From Amoebidium appalachense (Eukaryota > Ichthyosporea), in NCBI GenBank assembly GCA_963693365.1, contig CAVNZM010000004.1, positions 7,564,001 through 7,628,000 of the forward strand: a DNA stretch of 64,000 nucleotides, read 5' to 3'. The notes beneath the pieces were generated by a model. The model was not told the origin of the DNA, did no database searches, and saw only the letters and a program-made list of their open reading frames with translations. A program made the translations under genes and the position numbers. Below, piece by piece: positions 35,825 through 64,000 of the stretch (positions are counted from its first letter, which is position 1; every line of letters begins with the position of its first letter).

Positions 35825-36513
35825 TCCTCCCTACCCCGGGGGGAGCCACTGGGTGCTACCATCGTGACAGAAAGTATGTCTGTGGGTGCAAGGGGTATGC
35901 CGACTCGACAATTGCAATGGGATTATACTGCCATTGCACATGCAACCGTTGTGCACATGACTTGTTGGTTTCAATATATATAAAAGAGGAGAGGTCTATG
36001 CTCCCAGTGCGGCAAACCTGAAATCATATATGGATAGTGGTTATGTAGTCTCTGTCTGGGCCCAGGAAGACTCTGAGGGGTGCAGCAAAACATATATCCC
36101 AACCTGGCCATCACTAACACGTGATCAAATATAATATGAATGGGCCGGAACGTCAATAGATTCAACGGTACAACAAAAAGGAGGAGAAAGAAGTTGAATA
36201 TTCGGATTATTTTGCTGATAAGCCATAGTAAATAAATATGATATTGAATATATCAAGATATCATAATTAAAAACCGTTAATAAGAAAAAACCGGTCTACG
36301 TAGGATATGTATGATCCACACGTCAATACGGTGTGCTCCCAGCTTGGTACATGCCAGTTATTATAAATTAATCACTAATTTTAGTGTGTACCCAAATGTG
36401 GTGAGTGCCTGCCTGAGTCTAAATTCTAAATCATGATAATCCGCCAGGACTGGACGGGAGTCTAAATTGTTTTTAGGCATTAAAAAGAACCCAGGAGAAA
36501 TCGTTTCTTCCTG

Positions 36514-36545
<32 letters not shown>

Positions 36546-36585
36546 ACACACGCACAAACACACAAGTGCACACACCCATATATCC

Positions 36586-36616
<31 letters not shown>

Positions 36617-36765
36617 ACACGCACACCACCACCACCACCACCACCACCACACTACCAAAACAACAACAACAAAACGACCACTGTGTAACCTCCACCACGA
36701 CCACCACCAGCAGCACTACGAAAATTGTTAATCAATCACTTGAACGACCCTCCCCCCCCGCCCCC

Positions 36766-36803
<38 letters not shown>

Positions 36804-36914
36804 GGCAACCATGCTCAATCCCTCCTCCTATTTTCTAACCTGTTATCGCAACCCCCACCACCCCCTGAGTCGGTTTTGGGTTCAGCACAAAACAGTGTAA
36901 TCCCCCCGTTATGT
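34195..36914. other. Intergenic region
   Basis: Downstream of the coiled-coil gene and of the oppositely oriented CH-domain gene. Contents are a T run (34540-34554), C runs (35260-35288, 35574-35596, 35786-35822, 36515-36530 and 36771-36797), CA tracts (36532-36551, 36603-36620) and a CAC triplet run (36626-36650). ATGGTTCTG is repeated around 34384-34500. No gene recognised. Confidence 0.6.
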
Positions 36915-44291
<7,377 letters not shown>

Positions 44292-47200
44292 CTGGTTGGG
44301 AAAATGGGATGTGAGGTTAAAGCAACAACAACAACAACAACAACAACATGGCAACAGCAACAGCAACAGGGAGGGCAAAAAAAAAATTAGTAATTGGGGA
44401 AAATGGGATGTTGGTTAAAAAAAAACCAAAAACAAAAAAATAGAGGGGAAAAAAAGAGAGAGAGAAAAAAAAGAGATATAAAAAAAGAACGGTATATCTC
44501 CAAATATCAAGGATACATCCTGTAACGTCACGATGTCTACGTGTGCATCTTTTTGGGTGGAAGTAATGTTGGCATTGGTGCCGCCACCACATCACAGCTT
44601 GAATACATGTCGGTAATAAACAGCATATTGCCCCATTGGTCATCCGATGAGCATTGTATTTACGCAGGATGGGCAAAGACTTTCCGGATCTATTATCATC
44701 GGGGCATGGGCGCATGTCATGTTGGGTGAGATTGCATGCTTCGGACGCACTGGTGAGAGATGCAATTACTGCCGATGGGAAAACAAAGGGTTTTTTTTTA
44801 AAATGGAATGTGTTTGGTTTGCCCCTGAAGAAACCAGTTGCAAACAGTCCACCAGATCTCGAGTGCAAGAAGTGGTTAAACACTATCGTGGGCAAATCAG
44901 GGTCGAAAAACTGAAGTCCACTAAAGAAACACTGGTTAGCAAGACCGAATTCTAAAATGGTACGAATTTATCAGCTGGGTACATTTGATTATTAATTAAG
45001 CCTGTGCATACACTAAACAATGTGCTTTTGCAAACAGGCCATGCCTGCGGCTTCTAACATGCTTAGGCCTACCAATCCGAGTCCCAATGATAACATTTCC
45101 AAGAGCAACAGGTCATGCACTTGTATGCCAGGTCTCCCACAACCGCTCACCTTCTCAGGAAGTCTCTAAAAAATAAAAATGAGAGAAAAAGCGTAAAACG
45201 CACTAATGGTCAAAGTTTCTTTTCTGCTTTTGCAGCAATCACCTAACATTAGGGAGCCTCTTGAGTCTAGGTGGTGATCACATGTGGGCCTAGCTAGATA
45301 GGGCTAGACAGTTTCAAGGTTTCTGTGATACCAGCGTGCAAACTCTATTCTAAAATTCACTATTGAGCGCTTCTGCTAGTGTATAACATAAAGAGTGGCA
45401 CAAATTGACATACCTACTACTATTTTATAAATACGTGTAACGGTTTTTTTTTTTTCGACACACTTAGGTGCACCTTCAGTTAGGGTGATCCAGAAGCTCA
45501 CCAGTAGATCCAATAAAGGCGAATCCTCCAAAACTCCTGAATGTGGGGGTGTCCTAGGTGAGCAGCCAGGCGCGCTATCAAAGTTTCTCGAAATCTCAAA
45601 ATTTCCAAGTCTTCCAAGATTTGAATTTCAAGTCACTGAGGAATTCGGATTCGGGATCAACTTTAGGCCAATTAAAATGGACTTCGTTATATTTGATATA
45701 GAAGTAAGAATACACTTTACACAAAGTGGTTCTTTATTCTGAATGGGTTCTCGATTCATTTCGCGCACAGTCGAAGAAGGCTTTCGATTCGAACATCACA
45801 CCGTCACAAACACGAAGTTTCAAATTTGGAAGCCCAATTCAAACTACCCCCACAAAAAAAAGTTTGCGGGGAACCTGGTGGGTGCGCACTTGACCAATCA
45901 TTATAGAATTTCTTGAAACCAAAAAAATTCGAGAAACTGGGTCCTAACACGTTGCCATCGCGGCAGATAAATCGAAATTCGCAAAAACGAAAAGGAGGGC
46001 GACCGAGTTTTGGCGTAGAGGGGTTCAAGAAACAGAATTACAGATTTACCCGGTTTGTCAGATCTCTTAGAACTAAGCAACCAATAACGCCGTTTACAAT
46101 ATAACCTTATGTGGCTATTTAGTGCACTTACTGGGAAAGCCAAGGATCAGATTCTTCGGACATACTAGTCGTACAGGTTATCCGCGTACAACGCCATGAT
46201 TGGCCACTCCCAAAAGAGGATGGCAAAAAAAGCACAGTCAGGTGTGCTATCTAAAACATCGCACAGAGGCCAGAAACACTGTATAATACTTAGTAAATGA
46301 TATATAATATCACAAAATAAATTTATATTGTCACAAAGCAGCTCTGTGGCACAGAAAGTGATCACAGAGCGGCTCTGTGGCACAGAATATTGCCACAGAG
46401 TGCTGCTCTGTGCTATTGAAGTTCGGGGGCGATATCTAAAATGAATAAGCTGATTTTTTGTTTTCCGATATCTTTTAGGGGGGGGTCGGGGGGCTTGCCC
46501 CCCACTTATGATTATCTGATTAGGGGGTTCAAGCGTCTGGAATGTTTGTTATCTTTCTTTTCTTTTCTTTTTTTTCCTTTTTTTTTTCCTTTTGACTCGG
46601 TTTTATTGATCCGTTGATGAAGGCAACGTGCAGCCACAGGCTACATAACCACCAATAGAACTGAAAAAGCCAAAGCTACGACATAAAAATAAAGCGACAA
46701 GTGACAAAGGACACCAGCGGGCAAAACCTTAAGTGTACGTGTATGCGTGAAACTAGTTTGCTCCAACTAGTCATATGCATCGATGTTGACATGGCACAAG
46801 TAAGGGTATCTGATGTAAGATGCATTGCCAACCGTCTTCACAGTATCGCGTAGGCTACCATCTGGTAAGTAACCAACCAATCACCTTGCGTTGTGTTATC
46901 ATTACATCATCACCAGCCAGTAAACAGCGACAGCTGAGATATGTGCCCGGATGACTCTGAAAGTCCACGTCGCGCATGCAGCGCTAGCGCCGTCGCGTAC
47001 TCAAACAAAGCTGAGTTTGTGGAGTGAAGCAACATGCACACATACATATGGTGACATGTAAGGATTAGGCAGGTATGCTTCTGTTGTGATATATGTGGAA
47101 TATGATAGAGCCAAACTGTGATTGTAAAAGGACCAAAAACTACCAAAACGGCCACGTGATCGTTTATTTTGGGTCCGTTGCCTGTGCACATGCGAGCGCA

Positions 47201-47470
47201 CACACATCGTGATGTGATTAGTCTCCTCGTTCCGAGATCGATCTCTGGGTAATTCTTCACAACAAAGATCCCCCACAGCATAGAGCAGTGAAGAATTAGC
47301 ATGAAACGAAGAATTTTGACAGTGCTTCACATGATTTGGAAAATCCTACAGGCTCTGAGGTGCGTGTGGCTCGTCTGAGATCTACAAACGCATGTTGGTT
47401 TGAACAAGAGCCTATGTTCTTATCCTTGAAACCCTCTGACGCATCGGTTTAGCATGGAGGGGAATTCGCC
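44292..47470. other. Region between divergent genes
   Basis: The CH gene and the SH3-adaptor gene diverge from here. A CAA/CAG triplet run lies at 44322-44370, just upstream of the CH start. A poly-T with TTTTGACTCGG at 46561-46605 resembles the tail of the LINE copies at 4.0 and 28.1 kb and may be another retroposon end on the minus strand. Short hairpins built from CTCTGTGGCACAGA lie at 46335-46425. No gene recognised. Confidence 0.5.
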
Positions 47471-56282
<8,812 letters not shown>

Positions 56283-56357
<75 letters not shown>

Positions 56358-56488
56358 CACGTGTGCCCTGCTCTTGTGTGTGTCTGTGTGTGTGTGTGCT
56401 GGAGGCGAGGCTTCTGGTGCCAATGTAGGCGGGCAGGGGGGTTGGGCAGGGACGGGCAAGAGTTGTGTGTGTGTGTCTGTGTGTGTGC

Positions 56489-56532
<44 letters not shown>

Positions 56533-57163
56533 GGGGGGAGGGGGGGGGGGGGGGGGGGGGGGGGAGGGGGAGAAGGTAGGGGGGGGGAGAAGGGGGGGAG
56601 GGGAGGGAGGGAGGGGAGAAGGAGGATTCGTGGGGAGGGGGTTGGATTGCGGGGGAAGGGGGATGGCGGTGATCTTAGGGAATGAGGGTAAAGAGTGTGC
56701 TTGTGTGTGTGTCTGTATGTGGTGGTTGGTGGTGGTGGCAGAACTTTTTATGGGTGGGGAAGGAGGGTGTGTGTGTGGGGGGGGGGAGGAGGGGGGGAGG
56801 TGGAGCGCGTGGGGAGGGGGGGGGGGGAGGAGGGGGGAGGGGGGGGGGGAGGGGGCAAATTGTGGGTGGAGTCCCTGTTCCATTCTCGAGTGTGCCTGGT
56901 ACTTAGAATTCTTTTTCCTATGTAGCAAAGTCTAATGGACGCAAGGGCATGCAAGTGGATGTGTTTAGACAAAACGTCCCCCCTTCCCCTTAATCCCTTT
57001 GGCCTCTCCCCCCCCCCCCCCCCCCAACCTCTCCTCCCCACTCCAAGGCCCCCCCTCCCCAAGTTGGCCCCTACGTATGTTGCATGTTTTTTGTGATTGT
57101 CCTTTTCAGCATATTCCATCATTAAGCTATCCATAGCGAATGTGTACTTTCATGGTTTACACC

Positions 57164-57199
<36 letters not shown>

Positions 57200-57285
57200 G
57201 GCCAACTCAAAGTGGACCCCCCTCCCCCCGGGCCCCTCCACCCGTCTCCCCCCCCCCCCCCCCCCCCCCGTCTGTCCGATTCGAA
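56283..57285. other. Interval between SH3 and RBR coding blocks
   Basis: GT tract 56283-56354, G runs (56491-56530, 56541-56564), GT/G-rich DNA to 56870, C runs at 57008-57024, 57166-57197 and 57250-57269. Acceptor-like sites lie at 56933 (CTATGTAG) and 57108 (CCTTTTCAG). Neither gives a phase-consistent link that I can prove, and no stop-plus-poly-A or promoter is evident. Confidence 0.5.
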
Positions 57286-57517
57286 ATGGAATCTGACGGG
57301 TCACGGGTCAACAGCAGTGGGCCCGAATCGAAAGCCAGGGAATGCCTGATCTGCATGGGGGGGGAGGAGGGGCCGGAGTTCTGTGTGGGGGCATGCGACC
57401 ACTACGTGCATGTGGTGTGCCTGGTGCAGATGGTCAGGTACGTACGTGTGTGTACGTGTGTATGTGTGTGTGTGCCTGTGTGTCTGTGTGTCTGTGTCTG
57501 TGTCTGTGTCTGTGTCT

Positions 57518-57574
<57 letters not shown>

Positions 57575-59899
57575 CGTGTGCGTGTGCGCGCGCGCGTGCA
57601 TGGGGGAGGGGGGAGGGAGGGCGAGGGAGGGAAAGGGGGGAGGGGGAAAAGGGGGCAAGGCAAGGGAGGGGAAAGGGGAGGAGAGGAGAAGTGAATGGCA
57701 TGTGAGAGTACGGAGGGTGAGGGTTTGAGGGGTGTATCTATGTATAGACATGCATAGACATGCATATGTATAGACATGCATAGACATGCATATGTATAGA
57801 CATGCATATGTATAGACATGCATATGTATAGACATGCATATGTATAGACATGCATAGACATGCATATGTATAGACATGCATATGTATAGACATGCATATG
57901 TATAGACATGCATATGTATAGACATGCATAGACATGCATATGTATAGACATGCATATGTATAGACATGCATATGTATAGACATGCATATGTATAGACATG
58001 CATAGACATGCATATGTATAGACATGCATAGACATGCATATGTATAGACATGCATATGTATAGACATGCATATGTATAGACATGCATATGTATAGACATG
58101 CATAGACATGCATATGTATAGACATGCATATGTATAGACATGCATATGTATAGACATGCATATGTATAGACATGCATAGACATGCATATGTATAGACATG
58201 CATAGACATGCATATGTATAGACATGCATATGTATAGACATGCATATGTATAGACATGCATATGTATAGACATGCATAGACATGCATATGTATAGACATG
58301 CATATGTATAGACATGCATATGTATAGACATGCATATGTATAGACATGCATAGACATGCATATGTATAGACATGCATAGACATGCATATGTATAGACATG
58401 CATATGTATAGACATGCATATGTATAGACATGCATATGTATAGACATGCATAGACATGCATATGTATAGACATGCATATGTATAGACATGCATATGTATA
58501 GACATGCATATGTATAGACATGCATAGACATGCATATGTATAGACATGCATATGTATAGACATGCATATGTATAGACATGCATATGTATAGACATGCATA
58601 GACATGCATATGTATAGACATGCATAGACATGCATATGTATAGACATGCATATGTATAGACATGCATATGTATAGACATGCATATGTATAGACATGCATA
58701 GACATGCATATGTATAGACATGCATATGTATAGACATGCATATGTATAGACATGCATATGTATAGACATGCATAGACATGCATATGTATAGACATGCATA
58801 GACATGCATATGTATAGACATGCATATGTATAGACATGCATATGTATAGACATGCATAGACATGTATATGTATAGACATGCATATGTATAGACATGCATA
58901 TGTATAGACATGCATATGTATAGACATGCATATGTATAGACATGCATATGTATAGACATGCATAGACATGCATATGCATAGACATGCATAGACATGCATA
59001 TGTATAGACATGCATAGACATGCATATGCATAGACATGCATATGTATAGACATGCATATGTATAGACATGCATAGACATGTATATGTATAGACATGCATA
59101 TGTATAGACATGCATATGTATAGACATGCATATGTATAGACATGCATATGTATAGACATGCATAGACATGCATATGTATAGACATGCATAGACATGCATA
59201 TGTATAGACATGCATAGACATGCATATGTATAGACATGCATAGACATGCATATGCATAGACATGCATAGACATGCATATGTATAGACATGCATAGACATG
59301 CATATGCATAGACATGCATATGTATAGACATGCATATGTATAGACATGCACTTTGACGCGATTGAAGGCGTACATGTATGGGGACCATGCCAACCCCATA
59401 TCCCTCCTTTTCACCCTTCTCACACTCCACCTTCGACACGCACACACAACCTCCCTCCCCCCCCCTCCTCCCCCTGCCTTCCCCCTCCGCCCAACAGCTA
59501 CACACATACATCACCACATACCCCCCCCCCCCCCCTTCCTCCTCACACGCCCTCTCACCCTCACCCCCCCCCCCCCACACACACACACACCCCGTGGCAC
59601 ACCACACACACACACACACACACATACACACGTACACACAGGCACGGGCTGGGGAATGCCTCATCCTTCCCCCTGCACTGCCCCCACGTTGGCCCCCCTG
59701 GTCGCTGTGCCACTTTGCTGCTGCCTGAGACTGCTGAGCTCTTGGGGATGGTGGCTTATGCCGAGGGCCTAGGTGTGTGTTCTGTCCCCACACATCCCAT
59801 CATATGCATGTATTCGAATTTTGCCCACACCCCTTCTCTCTCTCTTTTTTTTTTTTTTTGGAGAATGTCGCCTCCCCCCCCCCCCCCCCCCCCCCCTCC

Positions 59900-59930
<31 letters not shown>

Positions 59931-59963
59931 AAAAAAAAAAAAAAAAAGACACTTTTTTTCTTC

Positions 59964-59995
<32 letters not shown>

Positions 59996-60756
59996 TTTTT
60001 TTTTTTTTTTTTTTTTGGGGGGGGGGGGGGGGGGGAGGGGGGGCAAAAAGGTTTTGGATGGCAAAGAGGGGAATGGCTTCCGATTCACACGGCTCCCCAA
60101 TGGTGTGAGTTGGTGTTGTCCCACGTGTTGGAGTTTGTTCAGGCTGGAAGATGTCAATGTGTTTTTGTGAGCACGGATGTGCTTGTGTGCGTGCGCGCGG
60201 GGGTGCGGGTGCGTGCATGTACCTGTGTTTGAGGGTGTAGTTTGGGTGTGTGTACTTTGTGCCGTGTTCTTTGTGTTTGTGTGAAGAAGGTGCGCCTGTG
60301 TGTGCTGTGTGTACGCGGGCGTGCACGTGCGTGTGTGTATGCTTGTGTGTACTTTGTGTGTGTATGCTTCTGTGTGTACTTTGTGTGTGTATGCTTCTGT
60401 GTGTACTTTGTGTGTGTATGCTTCTGTGTGTACTTTGCGCCGTGTTTTCGCTTTTGAGCATGTATGTGTGGTTGTACAAGAGAAACTGAACCATGGAGTT
60501 ATTTTGGCCTTTTTTTGCTGTTATTATTTTAAAAAACTGTTCTATCATATTTATGTGTGTGCGCCTGCACATCGAGCCCCCCCCCCCCCCCCCCCCCCCC
60601 CCCACCTCTTCCCCGTGTGCTTCCATGTACATGTAATTTGGTGTGTGATTGGATGCTCGCACACACACCGCCCACTCACATACTCACACTCACACTCGTA
60701 TAAAACACACATAAACACACACACACACACACATACTCACACAAAACACAAAACAC

Positions 60757-60823
<67 letters not shown>

Positions 60824-60872
60824 GCACGCACACACACACACACGCACGCACGCACACACACACACACATAAA

Positions 60873-60925
<53 letters not shown>

Positions 60926-61009
60926 AAATACACCACACACACACACACACACTGACACACACACACACACAACAGACACACACAACACACACACACACAC
61001 ATACACATG

Positions 61010-61053
<44 letters not shown>

Positions 61054-61161
61054 CAAATGCACGGCCCCCCCTCCCCCCCCCACTCCCCCCTCCCCCCTCC
61101 GCCCCCCCAAAAAATACCCCCCACACACACACACAGTCACACACTTCCACACACATACATG

Positions 61162-61229
<68 letters not shown>

Positions 61230-61658
61230 GCACACACACACACACACATGCAGATACGCTTTCAGGCGCTGAGTTGTCGACATTCAGTCGCCGTTATGCA
61301 GCCAGTGTTTTGGGGCAGCAGAATCACGTGACATGCCCCCACCCAAAATGCTCGGCAATCATAGAGGCACCAGAAAAGTACGTGCACGTGGGAGTAGATG
61401 TGTGCGCCTGTGCCTGCAAATGTGTCTGAAGAACGGAGAGGAAAAGGGGGAATGCGAGTGTGGGCATGCCCGTGTGTGTGTTGGTGTTGGCGGTACTGAG
61501 ATTTGCCGAGGGAGGTTCCTGTATATGTTTTTGTGCAGTCTTTAAGAACTCGAGTGTAACCCCCTGACTCCCTCCGTCTACCTCCCCCCTCCCCTCCCCC
61601 CCGCCTCCCTCCCCTCCCGCCCCTCCCCCCCCCCACTGCGCACCAGCAAGTGTCGTAG

Positions 61659-61697
<39 letters not shown>

Positions 61698-61766
61698 GCA
61701 CACACACACACGCACACACACACCCGCACGTATAACCTCATGCGCTCATATTATGCACACACAGTG

Positions 61767-61806
<40 letters not shown>

Positions 61807-61871
61807 GCACGCACGCACCCACGCACCCACGCACCCACGCACCCACGCACGCACCCACGCACACACGCACG

Positions 61872-61911
<40 letters not shown>

Positions 61912-61987
61912 CACACAGGGACCGGACATATAAGCGGTCTAGATGTCCTCAGTGCACACGACCTTTTTGCATCAGCTGTTTGGTATG

Positions 61988-62021
<34 letters not shown>

Positions 62022-62894
62022 CCCCCCCCCCCCCCCCCCCCCCTTCTTCTTCACTTCCGCGGTCCTCACTTTTTTTTTTCCTTTCTTCTTTTTTTTTGCC
62101 TTTTTTTCACTGGTCCGTTTGAAGATAACACCTGATTCTTGTTCCGCATATCCCCCCCCCCCCCCCCCCCTCCCCCCGGGGTCTATACCCTCCCGCTTCT
62201 TGGGGCGGATTGAAATCTGTGTACTTTCCTGTGTCGTGTGGGTGCCTGTCATTCCATCTGTTTTGTGTAAAATTTCGGTTCGTACCTTTGTACTGCGTGC
62301 AATGCGCTACATAATAAACTGCCTTTACATCCACACGCTTCTGAGTGTGTTCGTGGGCCCCTGTGTGTGTAAAACATCTGTTGCATCCCTTTGTGAATGA
62401 CCCCCCTACGGGTCCCGCATGTGGCTAGAGCTATCTTTTGTCTTTGTTAAAAAAGATGCAAGGGGCGGATGCCTTAAAAGGATCCTATTAACAGTTCTTT
62501 GTTGTGTAGTACTCTATAATCGCTATGTCCTTGCACCCCCCCCCCCCTCCCCCGCCGCCTTTCCCCATTTTCTGTTGCCCACAGTCTCCTTGGTTGATGC
62601 AACAAGTGCATATATTTGCACCTGTGCATGCACTTTCACTCACCTGAACGTGCTAACCCCTCTCTTCCCCCCTCCCCCCCTCCCCCCCCCCCCCCCCCCC
62701 TCTCCCCCTCCCCCTCCAGGCACCCGTTTGCCCCATACACTTAGCATTGTGTTGTCCCTTATGAATTGTACTTCGTTCTCTATAACACTTTCTAACCTCC
62801 CCCCCCCTCCCCCCCCCCTCTCTCCGGCACACACACCCGCACACGCGCGTGCACGTACACAACACGCATGCACGCACACGCACACAACATCCAC

Positions 62895-62932
<38 letters not shown>

Positions 62933-63406
62933 GGAGAGACACGCACACACATGCATCCCCCCCCTCCCCCCCCCCCCCCCCCCCCCCTTCCTCCCCCTCG
63001 ACACACACACACATTTAAATTATTCAGGTACCCTGGCATGAGGGCCAAACATGTGACGCCTACCAGGCCACCCACCAGCCCCAATTGGCAGCAACCCTAA
63101 GACTGATCCATGCCACAGCAAAGCCCTGCCCTAGATGCAACACACTCATTACGCACTACAGGGGGCATGCGTGCCACCACATTAAACCAGGTACGTGTAC
63201 GTGTGGTTGGGCGTGTGCGTGTATACGATGCATGTGTGTTGTCTGTGTGTGTGGCTGCCAGGAGGAGGGGTGCGGTGTGTGGGGAGGAGAGCGGGGGGAA
63301 GAGGGGGGGGGAGGGGGGTTTGGTTAGGGCGGGTGATTGGGGTACCTGCAGACGAGTGTGTCTGTGTAAGTGTTCGTGCGTGTGGGGCGTGTGTATGGAG
63401 GTAGAA

Positions 63407-63451
<45 letters not shown>

Positions 63452-63776
63452 TGTGAGAAGGTATGTGTATATGTGTATGTGATATCAGGTGTCGTGGCTG
63501 AGGTGAGGAGGAAAGGAGGGAAGAGGGGGGGGGGGGGGGGGGGGGGGGCATTTAATTGAGTGGATCTATTGCAACCGTAGTTTTCTCTTTCTCGAATCAC
63601 ATTACACATTTTTCTTTGGTTCTATTTTTCAATATTTGGTCTATTTATAGGTGGGGGTTGCCCCGGGTGCGGCTACCACTTCTGCTACAACTGCCTGCAG
63701 GCCTATCCCGGCTGCGACTGTCCGCGGTTTTGCAGCGAGACGTGTGCATGCCTGCCCTGCCCTGACTGTAAACCAG
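57286..63776 (+). CDS. RBR-type E3 ubiquitin ligase (partial at 3' end)
   Basis: Exons 57286-57437, 59642-59772, 61266-61377, 61919-61982, 63028-63190, 63651-63776, then a donor GTGCAC; all phases match. RBR enzymes take ubiquitin from the E2 onto their own cysteine before passing it on. RING1: [78 protein letters not shown]2 (Rcat): [20 protein letters not shown], where the cysteine in GHACHH occupies the position of the catalytic cysteine (usually GCNHM), then CGYHFCYNC and a Cys-rich tail ([16 protein letters not shown]). ATG 57286 is the first in-frame ATG before RING1. The frame is open upstream through Pro codons, so it may be internal to a longer protein. Confidence 0.9.
57470..57600. 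repeat. (GT)n with GTGTCT units
   Basis: Five units of GTCTGT, then about 55 bases of GT and a GCGCGCGCG block at 57586-57595. Start of RBR intron 1. Confidence 0.9.
57745..59349. repeat. 1.6-kb minisatellite with higher-order structure
   Basis: It is built from two units: S = TAGACATGCA (10 bp) and L = TAGACATGCATATGTA (16 bp). Over the proximal kilobase they follow the pattern S L, S L L L L, S L L L L, which is 174 bp. The marker SLSL begins at 57745, 57993, 58167, 58341, 58589 and 58763. The spacings are 174, or 248, which equals 174 plus one 74-bp S L L L L block. The distal part (after about 58850) is less regular, with point variants such as CATGTATATG and CATATGCATA. The minus strand is open in several frames purely from the repeat. 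Confidence 0.97.
59860..60035. repeat. Homopolymer cluster (T, C, A, C, T, G)
   Basis: Consecutive runs: T to 59860, C 59875-59920, A 59921-59947, C 59963-59989, T 59992-60016, G 60017-60035. RBR intron 2. Confidence 0.95.
60330..60440. repeat. 27-bp tandem repeat
   Basis: Four copies of a unit of the type TGTGTACTTTGTGTGTGTATGCTTC. Confidence 0.9.
60713..61250. repeat. (CA)n-rich block, RBR intron 2
   Basis: Nearly continuous CA dinucleotides with AAAATACAC and CGCACGCA interruptions at 60713-61051, a C-rich island at 61065-61107, then CA again at 61164-61250. It ends shortly before exon 3 (61266). Confidence 0.95.
61770..61918. repeat. (CA)n and (CCCACGCA)n block ending in an acceptor
   Basis: CA tract, then GCACGCACGCACCCACGCAC-type 4- and 8-bp units (61801-61875), then CA again, ending GCACACAG, the acceptor of RBR exon 4. 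Confidence 0.9.
61983..63027. other. RBR intron 4
   Basis: C runs 61989-62042, 62152-62170 and 62682-62700, a C/T-rich 62780-62822, and a CA tract 62897-62929. The acceptor-like TTGCCCACAG at 62583 is not used in my model because the exon at 63028 joins the previous exon in phase and restores the IBR domain. Confidence 0.6.
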
Positions 63777-63915
63777 GTGCACACATTTTCTTTGTTTTTC
63801 TTTTCTTGCTTTTATTTTTTGTTTGCCAAAAAGAAAAAATGCAAAAAAAAAAGGGAAAAAAGGGGTGGATGGGAGAGTGGGGGAGGTTGGGGGGAGGGGG
63901 GGGGTTAAGGGGGAA

Positions 63916-63949
<34 letters not shown>
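63409..63949. repeat. G runs near the window end
   Basis: G runs at 63409-63450, 63527-63547 and 63917-63948 around the last visible RBR exon (63651-63776). Confidence 0.9.
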
Positions 63950-64000
63950 GCCACATGTGTGTACGTGTGTGTAAGTGTACTTGGTGAATGTGGGTTTACA

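Noticed and set aside
45485-46104. Small frames between the divergent genes as possible genes
   Set aside because: Short, no recognisable domain, no supporting splice or promoter signals.
57301-59793. Open frames of 590-830 codons on the minus strand across the minisatellite
   Set aside because: They exist only because the 10/16-bp units lack stops in several frames; the peptide is the repeat itself ([12 protein letters not shown]) with no independent support.
60040-60108. Possible RBR exon encoding [18 protein letters not shown]
   Set aside because: It has an acceptor-like AAAAAG and a GTGTGAG donor. However, exon 59642-59772 joins 61266-61377 in phase and gives a continuous RING1-IBR sequence, so this segment is not needed.
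62584-62650. Acceptor TTGCCCACAG as an extra RBR exon
   Set aside because: Exon 61919-61982 ends in phase 0 and joins VPWHEGQTC at 63028 directly, restoring the IBR C-terminus; an inserted exon would break it.

Overview
This is nuclear eukaryotic DNA. It has spliced genes with GT-AG introns, TATA-like promoters, LINE and LTR retrotransposons, and an extreme load of simple sequence: (CA/GT)n, (CT)n and pure C or G runs of 15-75 bases. Gene content includes meiotic recombinase DMC1, a two-calponin-homology-domain protein, an SH3 adaptor with Tyr-x-Asn motifs and an RBR ubiquitin ligase. This suggests a unicellular opisthokont, perhaps a holozoan. That placement is inference from gene types only. 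The exon models below are my own manual splicing, checked by reading-frame phase at every junction.

Layout. 1-4.0 kb: simple repeats. 4.0-12.5 kb: nested transposons. These are a LINE tail split by a three-LTR miniature retrotransposon, a decayed reverse transcriptase, a 3.56-kb non-autonomous LTR element flanked downstream by a LINE C-terminus, and two SINE-like units. 13.8-16.8 kb (+): a two-exon cytidylyltransferase. 19.4-26.8 kb (-): complete DMC1 in 12 exons (349 aa). 28.1-31.8 kb: LINE material with an 855-codon open reverse-transcriptase frame. 32.9-34.2 kb (+): a coiled-coil protein. 36.9-44.3 kb (-): a 7-exon, 769-aa protein with two CH domains. 47.5-56.3 kb (+): an SH3 adaptor. 57.3 kb to beyond 63.8 kb (+): an RBR E3 ligase that runs out of the window and carries a 1.6-kb higher-order minisatellite in its first intron.

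The most unusual points are: (1) a compact LTR-int-LTR-int-LTR element whose primer site matches the anticodon arm of initiator tRNA-Met, inserted with a 5-bp target duplication; (2) a minisatellite built from 10- and 16-bp units in a 174-bp higher-order pattern; (3) introns whose splice sites are the ends of (GT)n or (CA)n microsatellites; (4) a strong excess of CCAATC inside the exon of the SH3 gene; (5) head-to-tail SH3-adaptor and RBR genes with no visible boundary, possibly one gene. Coding exons are almost free of long homopolymers, while introns and spacers are full of them, so run lengths in the assembly should be treated with caution.
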